A DNA stretch of 64,000 nt from positions 62,001 through 126,000 of the forward strand of contig JAGAFD010000003.1 of NCBI GenBank assembly GCA_017612805.1. Direction: 5' to 3'. How positions within the stretch are numbered: the first letter of the stretch is position 1; every line of letters begins with the position of its first letter. Positions 7,893-15,643 of the stretch are shown here, piece after piece. The position numbers were made by a program, and so were the translations under genes. Origin of the DNA: Bacilli bacterium. GTDB taxonomy: Bacteria > Bacillota_I > Bacilli_A > RF39 > UBA660. The notes below the pieces were generated by a model. The model made no database searches, had not been told where the DNA came from, and saw only the letters and a program-made list of their open reading frames with translations.

Positions 7893-8759
7893 ATGAAAGA
7901 ATTAAAAGAATTTATTGATTATTTAAAAAACAATTTAAATTATAGTGACTTAACAATTAAGAATTATGAGCGTGATATTAACGGCTATTTTGAATATTTA
8001 GAAGCTAAAGACGTTAATTATCAAACAATTGATAAGAATGATGTAATTGCTTATTTAAAGTTTTTAGATGAATGTAAATTAAGTAATGCCACTATTTCAC
8101 GTACTTTAAGTAGTTTAAGAACATTCTATAATTATTTAGTAAATCATGGAATTGTAGATACTAATCCTTTTAATCGTATTGCTAATCCGAAAAAAGAGAA
8201 GAAACTGCCAACATATTTATATGAAGATGAAATTCGTGATATTTTAGATAACTTAAGTGATAGTGATCACTTAAAAAGAAGGAACCGTTTAATAATGGAA
8301 CTATTTTATTCAACCGGAATGCGTTTAAGTGAATTATCTAATATTAAATTAAACGATATTAATGGTGATGAAATAAAAGTATTAGGTAAGGGTAGTAAAG
8401 AACGTATTGTTTATTTAGATAAAGTTGCTAATAGTTTATTAAAAGAATATTTAAAAAGTGATCGAACTTTATTTAATCCTCAAGAGAATTATTTAATTCT
8501 TAATAAAGATGGCAAGAAATTATCTAACCGTAGTATTGAAAATATTGTTAAAGAAATAATTAGGGAAGCATCAATAAAAAAACACGTAACTCCCCATACG
8601 ATTCGTCATACTTTTGCTACTCATTTATTGAATAATGGGTGTGATTTAAAAGTTGTTCAAGAACTACTTGGCCACGAATCGTTATCAACTACTCAAATCT
8701 ATACTCATGTTTCTAATGAACGTATTAAAGAAGTATATAATAATGCATTTAAAAGGTAA
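7893..8759 (+). CDS. xerC: XerC/XerD-type tyrosine recombinase
   Basis: A 288-residue tyrosine recombinase with a SAM-like N-terminal DNA-binding domain (1-95) and a catalytic domain carrying Arg144 (TGMRLSEL), Lys169, His235-x-x-Arg238 (HTIRHTFATHL), His261 (LLGHESLSTTQ) and nucleophile Tyr270 (IYTH). All six catalytic positions are present. Length and motif wording fit a chromosomal Xer dimer-resolution enzyme rather than a phage integrase. It sits just upstream of ppdK, whose 3' end is repeated downstream, so a link to those repeats is possible but unproven. Whether it is XerC or XerD cannot be told from sequence alone. Confidence 0.88.
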   Translation: MKELKEFIDYLKNNLNYSDLTIKNYERDINGYFEYLEAKDVNYQTIDKNDVIAYLKFLDECKLSNATISRTLSSLRTFYNYLVNHGIVDTNPFNRIANPKKEKKLPTYLYEDEIRDILDNLSDSDHLKRRNRLIMELFYSTGMRLSELSNIKLNDINGDEIKVLGKGSKERIVYLDKVANSLLKEYLKSDRTLFNPQENYLILNKDGKKLSNRSIENIVKEIIREASIKKHVTPHTIRHTFATHLLNNGCDLKVVQELLGHESLSTTQIYTHVSNERIKEVYNNAFKR

Positions 8760-8796
8760 AGAAAATGTAAAATTGTGTAAAATCATACACTCTTTA

Positions 8797-8824
8797 TTGC
8801 AGGATTATATTTAGATGTTATAAT
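8797..8824 (+). promoter_or_regulatory. Promoter of ppdK
   Basis: TTGCAG (8797-8802), 16-bp spacer, TATAAT (8819-8824). The leader is about 26 nt, with AAAGGTGAT before ATG 8857. Confidence 0.7.
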
Positions 8825-8856
8825 AAGTAAGATGACAAAAAAAGAAAGGTGATATT

Positions 8857-11490
8857 ATGACTAAATATGTATATCTATTTACAGAAGGTAATGCCGATAT
8901 GCGTAATTTACTTGGTGGAAAAGGTGCTAACTTAGCTGAAATGACTAACATTGGTCTTCCTGTACCTCAAGGTTTTACAATTACTACTGAAGCATGTACA
9001 AAGTACTATGAAGATGGTAGAGAAATTAATGATGAAATTCAATCACAAATTAATGAATACATCACTAAGATGGAAGAAATTACTGGAAAGAAATTTGGCG
9101 ATTTAGAAAATCCATTATTAGTATCAGTTAGATCTGGTGCAAGAGCATCAATGCCTGGTATGATGGATACAATTCTTAACTTAGGTTTAAATGAAGACGT
9201 AGTTAACGTTTTAGCACAAAAATCTAATAATCCAAGATGGGCTTGGGATTGCTATCGTCGTTTTATTCAAATGTATTCTGACGTTGTTATGGAAGTTGGA
9301 AAGAAATACTTTGAAGAATTAATCGATAAAATGAAGGCTGAAAAAGGCGTTAAACAAGACGTTGAATTAACAGCTGAAGATTTAAAAGAATTAGCTAACC
9401 AATTTAAAGCTGAATATAAAGAAAAAATAGGTAGTGATTTCCCTAATGATCCAAAAGAACAATTAATGGGAGCTATTAAAGCGGTATTCCGTTCTTGGGA
9501 TAATCCTCGTGCTAATGTTTACAGAAGAGATAATGATATTCCTTATTCTTGGGGTACTGCTGTAAACGTACAATCAATGGCTTTTGGTAATATGGGTGAT
9601 GATTGTGGTACTGGTGTTGCATTTACTCGTGACCCAGGTACTGGTGAAAAAGGTTTATTTGGTGAATTCTTAACTAACGCTCAAGGTGAAGACGTTGTTG
9701 CTGGAGTTAGAACACCAATGAAGATTGCTGAAATGGAAGAAAAATTCCCAGAAGCATTTGAACAATTCAAAAATGTATGTAAAACGTTAGAAGAACATTA
9801 TCGTGATATGCAAGATATGGAATTTACTGTTGAACATGGTAAACTTTATATGTTACAAACAAGAAACGGTAAACGTACTGCTAAAGCTGCATTAAAAATT
9901 GCTTGTGATTTAGTAGATGAAGGTATGCGTACTGAAGAAGAAGCTGTATTAATGATTGATCCAAGAAACTTAGATACATTATTACATCCTCAATTCGATG
10001 CTACTGCACTAAAAGAGGCTACTGTTTTAGGTAAAGGTTTAGGTGCATCTCCAGGTGCTGCTTGTGGTAAAATCGTATTTACTGCTGAAGATGCAGAGGC
10101 TTGGGCTAGCCGTGGTGAAAAAGTTGTATTAGTTCGTCTTGAAACTTCTCCAGAAGATATTACTGGTATGAAAGTTGCTCAAGGTATCTTAACTGTACGT
10201 GGTGGTATGACATCTCACGCTGCTGTAGTTGCTCGTGGTATGGGTACTTGCTGTGTATCTGGTTGTGGCGACATTATTATGGATGAAGCTAATAAACAAT
10301 TTAGTCTAGCTGGTGTTACTTTCCATGAAGGTGATGAAATTTCTATCGATGGTACAACTGGTAATATTTATCAAGGTTTAATTAAAACCGTTGATGCTAC
10401 GATTGCTGGTGAATTTGGTCGTGTTATGGCATGGGCTGATAAATATCGTAGATTAAAAGTTAGAACTAATGCTGATACACCAAGAGATGCTAAAAAAGCT
10501 CATGAATTAGGTGCTGAAGGTATTGGTTTATGTCGTACAGAACACATGTTCTTTGAAGAAGATAGAATTGCTGCTTTCCGTGAAATGATTTGTGCTGACA
10601 CTGTTGAAGAACGCGAAGCTGCTCTTGATAAGATTTTACCTTATCAACAATCTGACTTCGAACAATTATATGAAGCATTAGAAGGTGACTCAGTTACTAT
10701 TCGTTACTTAGATCCACCTCTACATGAATTCGTACCTACTGAAGAAGCTGATATTGAAAAATTAGCTGCTGCTCAAGGTAAGAGTGTTGAATATATTAAA
10801 AATTTAATTACTTCATTACATGAAGTTAACCCAATGATGGGTCATAGAGGATGCCGTTTAGCAGTTACTTATCCAGAAATTGCTAAAATGCAAACTAAAG
10901 CTGTTATTCGTGCAGCAATCAATGTTAAGAAGAATCATCCAGATTGGAATGTAGTTCCAGAAATTATGATTCCACTTGTATGTGAAATTAAAGAATTAAA
11001 ATATGTTAAAGATGTAGTAGTTAATACTGCTGATGAAGAAATTAAAAATGCTGGTGTTGAATTAAAATACCAAGTTGGTACAATGATTGAAATTCCTCGT
11101 GCTGCTTTAACTGCCGATGAAATTGCTACACAAGCTGACTTCTTCTGCTTCGGTACTAACGATTTAACACAAATGACATTTGGTTTCTCAAGAGATGATG
11201 CTGGTAAATTCTTAGGTGCTTACTATGATACTAAGATTTTCGAAAATGATCCATTTGCTAAATTAGACCAAACTGGTGTTGGTAAATTAATGAAAATGGC
11301 TATCGAATTAGGTAAACCAGTTAATCCAAATTTACATGTTGGTATCTGTGGTGAACATGGTGGCGATCCTTCTTCTGTAGAATTCTGTCATAATATCGGA
11401 CTTGATTATGTATCTTGTTCTCCATTCAGAGTTCCAATTGCAAGACTTGCTGCTGCACAAGCTGCAATTAAAGCAAATGAGAATAAATAA
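8857..11490 (+). CDS. ppdK: Pyruvate, phosphate dikinase
   Basis: An 877-residue PPDK, full length. The N-terminal ATP-grasp nucleotide-binding domain runs to ~340, the central phosphohistidine domain has GGMTSHAAVVARGMG with His454, and the C-terminal pyruvate-binding TIM barrel ends with GICGEHGGD containing Cys831, both at the positions known from the Clostridium enzyme. It interconverts pyruvate + ATP + Pi and PEP + AMP + PPi, and in anaerobes often runs glycolytically. Codon choice is more GC-rich than in its neighbours, consistent with high expression. The last ~40 bp recur twice downstream (see repeats). Confidence 0.97.
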   Translation: MTKYVYLFTEGNADMRNLLGGKGANLAEMTNIGLPVPQGFTITTEACTKYYEDGREINDEIQSQINEYITKMEEITGKKFGDLENPLLVSVRSGARASMPGMMDTILNLGLNEDVVNVLAQKSNNPRWAWDCYRRFIQMYSDVVMEVGKKYFEELIDKMKAEKGVKQDVELTAEDLKELANQFKAEYKEKIGSDFPNDPKEQLMGAIKAVFRSWDNPRANVYRRDNDIPYSWGTAVNVQSMAFGNMGDDCGTGVAFTRDPGTGEKGLFGEFLTNAQGEDVVAGVRTPMKIAEMEEKFPEAFEQFKNVCKTLEEHYRDMQDMEFTVEHGKLYMLQTRNGKRTAKAALKIACDLVDEGMRTEEEAVLMIDPRNLDTLLHPQFDATALKEATVLGKGLGASPGAACGKIVFTAEDAEAWASRGEKVVLVRLETSPEDITGMKVAQGILTVRGGMTSHAAVVARGMGTCCVSGCGDIIMDEANKQFSLAGVTFHEGDEISIDGTTGNIYQGLIKTVDATIAGEFGRVMAWADKYRRLKVRTNADTPRDAKKAHELGAEGIGLCRTEHMFFEEDRIAAFREMICADTVEEREAALDKILPYQQSDFEQLYEALEGDSVTIRYLDPPLHEFVPTEEADIEKLAAAQGKSVEYIKNLITSLHEVNPMMGHRGCRLAVTYPEIAKMQTKAVIRAAINVKKNHPDWNVVPEIMIPLVCEIKELKYVKDVVVNTADEEIKNAGVELKYQVGTMIEIPRAALTADEIATQADFFCFGTNDLTQMTFGFSRDDAGKFLGAYYDTKIFENDPFAKLDQTGVGKLMKMAIELGKPVNPNLHVGICGEHGGDPSSVEFCHNIGLDYVSCSPFRVPIARLAAAQAAIKANENK

Positions 11491-11496
11491 AAACTA
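11455..11496 (+). repeat. ppdK 3'-end repeat, copy 1 (in the gene)
   Basis: This is the genuine end of ppdK, encoding AQAAIKANENK plus stop and 6 bp beyond. It matches copy 2 (12607-12648) at 37 of 42 positions with the stop codons aligned, and copy 3 (13875-13909) over most of its length. Confidence 0.85.
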
Positions 11497-11501
11497 AATA
11501 C

Positions 11502-11534
11502 AAAGACTAAGTATCACACAACTTAGTCTTTTTT
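11502..11534 (+). terminator. Intrinsic terminator after ppdK
   Basis: AAAGACTAAGT (11502-11512), loop of eight, ACTTAGTCTTT (11521-11531) and T-run. A TATAAT -10 follows at 11539-11544 for the next gene. Confidence 0.85.
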
Positions 11535-11563
11535 GTGTTATAATAAGTCACATGGGTGGTTTT

Positions 11564-12454
11564 ATGGAACGAATAGATTTAAAAAACAAATTCTTTCACA
11601 GCATATTAACAGGTAGTTCTTTTTATGAATCACCTGATAATAAACTTGCTATAGAAAAACTAGAAAGTATATTACAAAGTAATAAATTATATTCAAGAAA
11701 ATCCTTGCTGGATAATGATTATCTTGAAAAATATATACCTTTTAGTTATGATATTTTTTATAACGAACCAACTGAAATTTGTTTAGCTGCTTATCCAAAT
11801 ATTGGAGAGTATAGCTTTATACGTGAAGGGAACTCTATAATAGACGCATACTATTATTTTGTTAAAAGTGATAAAAGAATGTGTTTAATATTTGATAATC
11901 AAATATTAAATGATTATCAGATAAGAAAAGGGAAACTACATAATGAATATTATTTGACAGGTGACTTAGATATTAGTAAATATTTAGTAGGTATTGGCCA
12001 TGCAGGGTTAGAAATAAGAAAAAATTTGTTGATTCTATATTACTATTTTAAATATTATAATAATGAAATTAGTTTAGATGATTTTTTAGTAAATACTGGT
12101 GAAGGTGTTGCTTCTTATAAACGTGATTATTATGATTTAAATAATATAAAGAATATTGCAGAAATTATCGATTGCAGACCATGGGCAGAGTACTTGCTAA
12201 GTGATGGAAAAAGAAAAGTAGAGTTTGCATTAAATAGTGCTGAACACTATTTAGTGGAATATGATATTTATAATGCCCTAATAAATATTTCTGAAAAGTA
12301 TAATGTTAAACTTTATGATGGCTGTGGAGTTTTAATACAGGACAGAAATAAAAGAATAGAAGAAATTAAAGAAATGATTAACTATGTATTACAACAGCTA
12401 GATGCCACAGAAGAAGATAGAACTAAATATTTAATGCAAAAAAAATATATATAA
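11564..12454 (+). CDS. Unknown protein, paralogue of 15644-16534; possible ADP-ribosyltransferase-like fold
   Basis: A 296-residue soluble protein starting MERIDLKNKFFHSIL. ATG 11564 is preferred over ATG 11552 because GGGTGG precedes it and the paralogue starts at the equivalent residue (MEQIDYRDKFFHGI). Shared blocks are the FFH[SG]I start, an L-E-x-I-L-x-[ST]-x-x-L-Y-S-R segment, DYQ-[IV]-RKG, NEYYLTG-x-[IL]-D, KYLVGIGH and a D-[ED]-FL...GEG motif. The H...IL..G.LYSR...E...GI layout resembles ART-fold proteins such as DarT-like enzymes, but this is inference only. It occupies the islet between ppdK 3'-end copies 1 and 2. No signal peptide or membrane helix is seen. Confidence 0.6.
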   Translation: MERIDLKNKFFHSILTGSSFYESPDNKLAIEKLESILQSNKLYSRKSLLDNDYLEKYIPFSYDIFYNEPTEICLAAYPNIGEYSFIREGNSIIDAYYYFVKSDKRMCLIFDNQILNDYQIRKGKLHNEYYLTGDLDISKYLVGIGHAGLEIRKNLLILYYYFKYYNNEISLDDFLVNTGEGVASYKRDYYDLNNIKNIAEIIDCRPWAEYLLSDGKRKVEFALNSAEHYLVEYDIYNALINISEKYNVKLYDGCGVLIQDRNKRIEEIKEMINYVLQQLDATEEDRTKYLMQKKYI

Positions 12455-12606
12455 TTTATAATTATTATTAATTAATATACTAAAATATTTTAGTCTTATT
12501 AATACCAAAGAATTGTTTAGTATATACTACTGTATTATAAGGGATGCTTAAGATGCTAAAAAGTGTTCAAAATAGTGCAAATTTCACTATCCCGAATGGA
12601 GCAGTT

Positions 12607-12648
12607 GTACAAGCTGCAATTAAAGCAAAGAAGAATAATTAATAACTA
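12607..12648 (+). repeat. ppdK 3'-end repeat, copy 2
   Basis: Encodes VQAAIKAKKNN followed by an aligned stop. It is preceded by sequence that could read F-T-I-P, echoing F-R-V-P of PPDK further upstream. No complete gene ends here, so it is a detached copy of the gene end. Confidence 0.8.
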
Positions 12649-12650
12649 CA

Positions 12651-12682
12651 AAAATTAAGTTGGAAATATACTTAATTTTTTA
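12651..12682 (+). terminator. Intrinsic terminator after repeat copy 2
   Basis: AAAATTAAGT (12651-12660), loop of nine, ACTTAATTTT (12670-12679) and more T. It lies just after the duplicated gene end, as the real terminator lies after ppdK. Confidence 0.75.
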
Positions 12683-12712
12683 TTGATTTGTATGTTGCAT
12701 ATATGCTACAAT
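12683..12712 (+). promoter_or_regulatory. Promoter with palindromic operator candidate
   Basis: TTGATT (12683-12688), 18-bp spacer, TACAAT (12707-12712). The perfect palindrome GCATATATGC (12697-12706), within the wider near-palindrome from 12694, sits between -35 and -10, a suitable place for autorepression by the HTH protein encoded next. Confidence 0.55.
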
Positions 12713-12730
12713 ATATATGAGGTAATGATT

Positions 12731-12982
12731 ATGAAAAATATAAGTACTGAAATAATAAATGATAACGAGTTTGATTTAATATGTGAATATATAAAATTAA
12801 GAAATAAATCAAATATTAGTCAATCTGAATTAGCAAAGAGAGTTGGTATAGCTAGATCAACAGTTGCAAGAATGGAAAAAAATTTACATTCGATATCACT
12901 TGGAACATTTACTAAACTATTAGAAGCAATGAATTATAAATTAGAAATAGTTGAAAAGGAGGATAGTAATGAACCAGGATAA
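12731..12982 (+). CDS. XRE-family HTH regulator (antitoxin/repressor-like)
   Basis: An 83-residue Cro/C1-type DNA-binding protein. The helix-turn-helix is SQSELAKRVGIARSTVARME (about residues 30-49), followed by SLGTFTKLLEAMNYKLEI, typical of HigA-like and phage-repressor proteins. ATG 12731 has GAGG at 12719-12722; the upstream TTG at 12683 overlaps the -35 box and is not the start. It overlaps the next gene by 14 bp, indicating a two-gene operon. It probably represses its own promoter. Confidence 0.85.
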   Translation: MKNISTEIINDNEFDLICEYIKLRNKSNISQSELAKRVGIARSTVARMEKNLHSISLGTFTKLLEAMNYKLEIVEKEDSNEPG

Positions 12983-13823
12983 AATGTATTTAATTAATAA
13001 ATTATTTAATGATAAAACTATAAGAACAGTATGGGATAAAGATGAAGAAAAATATTATGTAAGTGTTACAGATGTTGTGGGAGCAGTTTCAGAAAGTAAA
13101 GATGGTAGAAAGTATTGGAATAAGTTAAAACAGCGTTTAAAAGAAGAAGGAAATGAGTCGGTGACAAATTGTCACCAACTGAAATTAAAATCTTCAGATG
13201 GTAAATATTATGCAACTGATGTTGTTGATATTGAAGGAATGTTTAGACTTATTGAATCAGTACCAAGTAAGAATGCAGAACCTATTAAACAATGGCTAGC
13301 TAAATTAGGTAGTGAAAGAATTGATGAAGTATTTGATCCTTCAATAGCTACTCAAAGATCAATTGATTTATATCGAGCTAAAGGTTTTGATGAAAAATGG
13401 ATTACCGAACGAATAAAAGGTATTCAAAATAGAAAAGAATTAACAGATGTATGGAAAGATGGAGGAATAACTGAACAAAAAGAATATGCGATCTTAACTA
13501 ATGAAATATATAAAGAATGGGCTGGCATGAAAGCAAATGAATATAAAGAATTCAAAGGATTAAAAAAAGAAAATTTAAGAGATAATATGAGTCGTATAGA
13601 AGAACTCTTAACAGATTTAGGAGAAGAAGCTACTAAAGAATTAGCTAAAGAACATAAACCAAAAGGTTTAGAAGCAAATAAAAAAATAGCTAAGTTAGGT
13701 GGACATGCTGCCAAATCAGCAAGAGATGATTTAGAAAAAAATCTAGGAAGAACAGTAATAACATCTAATAACAATTTAAATTATAGGTATATAGATGATA
13801 ATAGAAAAATAGAAAATAAGTAA
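12969..13823 (+). CDS. BRO-N / DinD-like phage antirepressor-type protein
   Basis: A 284-residue protein. Residues ~15-125 fit a BRO-family N-terminal domain (IRTVWDKDEEKYYVSVTDVV, then DVVDIEGMFRLIESVP and PIKQWLAKLGSERIDE). The C-terminal half has GMKANEYKEFKGLKKENLRD and NKKIAKLGGHAAKSARDDLE, the wording of DinD (DNA-damage-inducible protein D). ATG 12969 follows a strong AAGGAGG. It is paired with the XRE gene inside the islet between ppdK-end copies 2 and 3. Such proteins are typical of phages and mobile islands; the exact role of DinD proteins is poorly known. Confidence 0.78.
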   Translation: MNQDKMYLINKLFNDKTIRTVWDKDEEKYYVSVTDVVGAVSESKDGRKYWNKLKQRLKEEGNESVTNCHQLKLKSSDGKYYATDVVDIEGMFRLIESVPSKNAEPIKQWLAKLGSERIDEVFDPSIATQRSIDLYRAKGFDEKWITERIKGIQNRKELTDVWKDGGITEQKEYAILTNEIYKEWAGMKANEYKEFKGLKKENLRDNMSRIEELLTDLGEEATKELAKEHKPKGLEANKKIAKLGGHAAKSARDDLEKNLGRTVITSNNNLNYRYIDDNRKIENK

Positions 13824-13874
13824 AAAGTGAATAAATAAGTTGTTTTAGTCTATTTCGTTCCAAACCTTTATGAG

Positions 13875-13909
13875 GTACAAGCTGCAATCAAAGCAAAGAA
13901 TAATTAATA
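13875..13909 (+). repeat. ppdK 3'-end repeat, copy 3
   Basis: Encodes VQAAIKAKNN and an aligned stop. It differs from copy 2 by one T/C change and a 3-bp deletion, and both detached copies share GTACAAGCTGCAAT where ppdK has GCACAAGCTGCAAT. Copies 2 and 3 are therefore closer to each other than to ppdK. Confidence 0.8.
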
Positions 13910-13913
13910 GTTT

Positions 13914-13939
13914 AAGACTAGTTAAAACTAGTCTTTTTT
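13914..13939 (+). terminator. Intrinsic terminator after repeat copy 3
   Basis: AAGACTAGT (13914-13922), loop TAAA, ACTAGTCTT (13927-13935) and T-run; TATAAT for the next gene at 13942-13947. Confidence 0.85.
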
Positions 13940-13970
13940 GTTATAATCTTTTTAAAGCGGAGTGATGATT

Positions 13971-14384
13971 GTGAAAACGGTATCGGTTATTGGAAGCTTT
14001 AGAAAAGATAATCATTATTTAAAAGTTACTGAGGTTATTAATAAGCTTAAGTCAAATGATATTAATGTATTATCACCAGATGGTACGGAAGTTGTTGATA
14101 GTGTGGATGATTTTGTTATATTTGCTAGTGATGATAATAATCTAACTCCAAACGAAATTGAAGCTGCAACGTTAGAAAAAATTCTAGCATCTGACATTGT
14201 GTATGTATGTGATGTTGATGGTTATATTGGTCGTACTACTGCATATGAAATCGGATGTTGTGAAGTTAAAAATAAAGAAATATATTTTTTAGAATATCCA
14301 ATGGACTTTGAAATTAATACTCCTGTAAACATTTTAGCTCCTGATACATTAGTAAAGCGTCTTACAAATAATTATAAAAAATAA
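13971..14384 (+). CDS. Nucleoside 2-deoxyribosyltransferase-like protein
   Basis: A protein of ~137 residues beginning KTVSVIGSFRKDNHYL. The β1 segment VSVIGSFR, the segment ASDIVYVCDVDGYIGRTTAYEIGCC with a Tyr-Glu pair, and a following KNKEIYFLE strand fit the nucleoside 2-deoxyribosyltransferase/LOG-like Rossmann superfamily, in which the Glu is catalytic. The substrate is unknown. The start is uncertain: GTG 13971 has GCGGAG at good distance, while ATG 13965 is too close to it. The gene is flanked by its own terminator-promoter junctions. Confidence 0.6.
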   Translation: MKTVSVIGSFRKDNHYLKVTEVINKLKSNDINVLSPDGTEVVDSVDDFVIFASDDNNLTPNEIEAATLEKILASDIVYVCDVDGYIGRTTAYEIGCCEVKNKEIYFLEYPMDFEINTPVNILAPDTLVKRLTNNYKK

Positions 14385-14387
14385 AAT

Positions 14388-14416
14388 AAAAACTAGGTAA
14401 AACTAGTCTTTTTTTG
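14388..14416 (+). terminator. Weak intrinsic terminator
   Basis: ACTAG (14392-14396), loop of six, CTAGT (14403-14407), then a T-run interrupted by one C. The stem is short compared with neighbours. A TATAAT-like -10 for the next gene follows at about 14418. Confidence 0.5.
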
Positions 14417-14440
14417 CTATAATTTTTATAGGTGACAATA

Positions 14441-15556
14441 ATGAAAGTAAAAAACAATTATAATGAATGTTTAACAAATCTTGCATGTTCAATTAGAAAG
14501 TATTTTGATTTAGATTATAAACATAATACTATTGATTATATTGATAAGATTTTAGAAGAATATAAACCTAAAAATGTCGTAACTATTTTATGTGATGGAA
14601 TGGGTTCTAATATTATGGATCGTATGCTTGATAAAGATGCCTTCTTAATAAAAAATCGTATTAAAACCATTACTACTGTTTTTCCGGCAACCACAACTGC
14701 AGCAACTACATCTATGACAACCGGGTTAAATCCTGTTGAAACCGGAATGATTGGTTGGGATATGTATTATAAAGATATTGATAAAACAATTATTGTATTT
14801 AAACATTATGATAAAGAAGATGCAAAACGCCAACCTTTAAAAGAAGCAAAAGACTATTATGATAAGCACATGATAGTAAAAACCATTAGTGAAGAGATCA
14901 CTGAATCGGGTTTATATAAAGGTTATAATATATTACCGCTTGGTGAGAAATCTTATTCTAGTATAGATGATATGTATAATCAAATCGAAAAGTTATGTAA
15001 TGAAGATGGTAAAAAATATATCTATGCTTATGATGAAGATCCTGATCATACAATGCATGAAATAGGTTGTGACAAACCAAAGATCAAAGCAATAATAGAA
15101 GATATTAATCAAAGGATTGAAACATTAAGTAGTAAGTTATCCGATACCATAATCTTGGTGGTAGCAGATCATGGCCATCATAATGTTAATAATTTATTTA
15201 TAAAAGATTATCCTGATATTGAAGAATGTTTATTAAGAAATACATCAATCGAAGTAAGGGCAGTTAATTTCTTTATTAAACCGGATAAAAAAGAAATGTT
15301 TGAAGCCTTATTTAATAAATATTTTGGTAACGATTTTGATTTATATTCCAAAGAAGATGTTATTAATTCTAAGTTATTTGGCGATGGTCAAGAAAATGAA
15401 ATATTTAGCGATGCATTAGGTGATTATTTAGCAATTGCTAAGACCGATAAAACTTTGTTATATAATGGTGATGAAGTTTTAAAATCACAACATGCTGGAT
15501 ATACTGATGATGAAATATTAGTGCCATTAATAGTGATTAAAACTAATAAGAGTTAA
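14441..15556 (+). CDS. Alkaline phosphatase-superfamily phosphodiesterase
   Basis: A 371-residue enzyme of the type I phosphodiesterase/nucleotide pyrophosphatase branch. Metal and nucleophile sites are visible: ILCDGMGSN (first Asp), the nucleophile Thr region TVFPATTTAATTS, the PDHTMHEIG site (Asp, His) and VADHGHHN (Asp, His). It has no signal peptide, so it is probably cytoplasmic. ATG 14441 follows AGGTGA; a GTG at 14432 lies within that site. The substrate is unknown (sugar nucleotides or phosphodiesters are typical of the family). Confidence 0.82.
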   Translation: MKVKNNYNECLTNLACSIRKYFDLDYKHNTIDYIDKILEEYKPKNVVTILCDGMGSNIMDRMLDKDAFLIKNRIKTITTVFPATTTAATTSMTTGLNPVETGMIGWDMYYKDIDKTIIVFKHYDKEDAKRQPLKEAKDYYDKHMIVKTISEEITESGLYKGYNILPLGEKSYSSIDDMYNQIEKLCNEDGKKYIYAYDEDPDHTMHEIGCDKPKIKAIIEDINQRIETLSSKLSDTIILVVADHGHHNVNNLFIKDYPDIEECLLRNTSIEVRAVNFFIKPDKKEMFEALFNKYFGNDFDLYSKEDVINSKLFGDGQENEIFSDALGDYLAIAKTDKTLLYNGDEVLKSQHAGYTDDEILVPLIVIKTNKS

Positions 15557-15560
15557 TTAT

Positions 15561-15586
15561 AAGACTAGAAACATCTAGTCTTTTTT
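15561..15586 (+). terminator. Intrinsic terminator
   Basis: AAGACTAGA (15561-15569), loop AACA, TCTAGTCTT (15574-15582) and T-run. Confidence 0.85.
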
Positions 15587-15589
15587 ATA

Positions 15590-15618
15590 TTGTTATATTT
15601 CATTAATTATGATATAGT
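15590..15618 (+). promoter_or_regulatory. Promoter of the second unknown paralogue
   Basis: TTGTTA (15590-15595), 17-bp spacer, TATAGT (15613-15618). It overlaps a TTG in the coding frame, ruling that TTG out as the start. Confidence 0.65.
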
Positions 15619-15643
15619 AAAAAACAATTTTGAGGGTGATACT

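Noticed and set aside
7893-8759. Phage integrase
   Set aside because: Length, N-terminal domain and motif wording fit chromosomal XerC/D. A role in the ppdK-end islets cannot be excluded but there is no integrase-type arm-binding domain.
12455-12730. tRNA or attachment site in the gap after the first unknown gene
   Set aside because: No cloverleaf is seen; the only structure is the ppdK-end repeat and a terminator.
13424-13774. Minus-strand ORF opposite the BRO/DinD-like gene
   Set aside because: Low-complexity shadow in a Lys/Glu-rich gene; no ribosome binding site.
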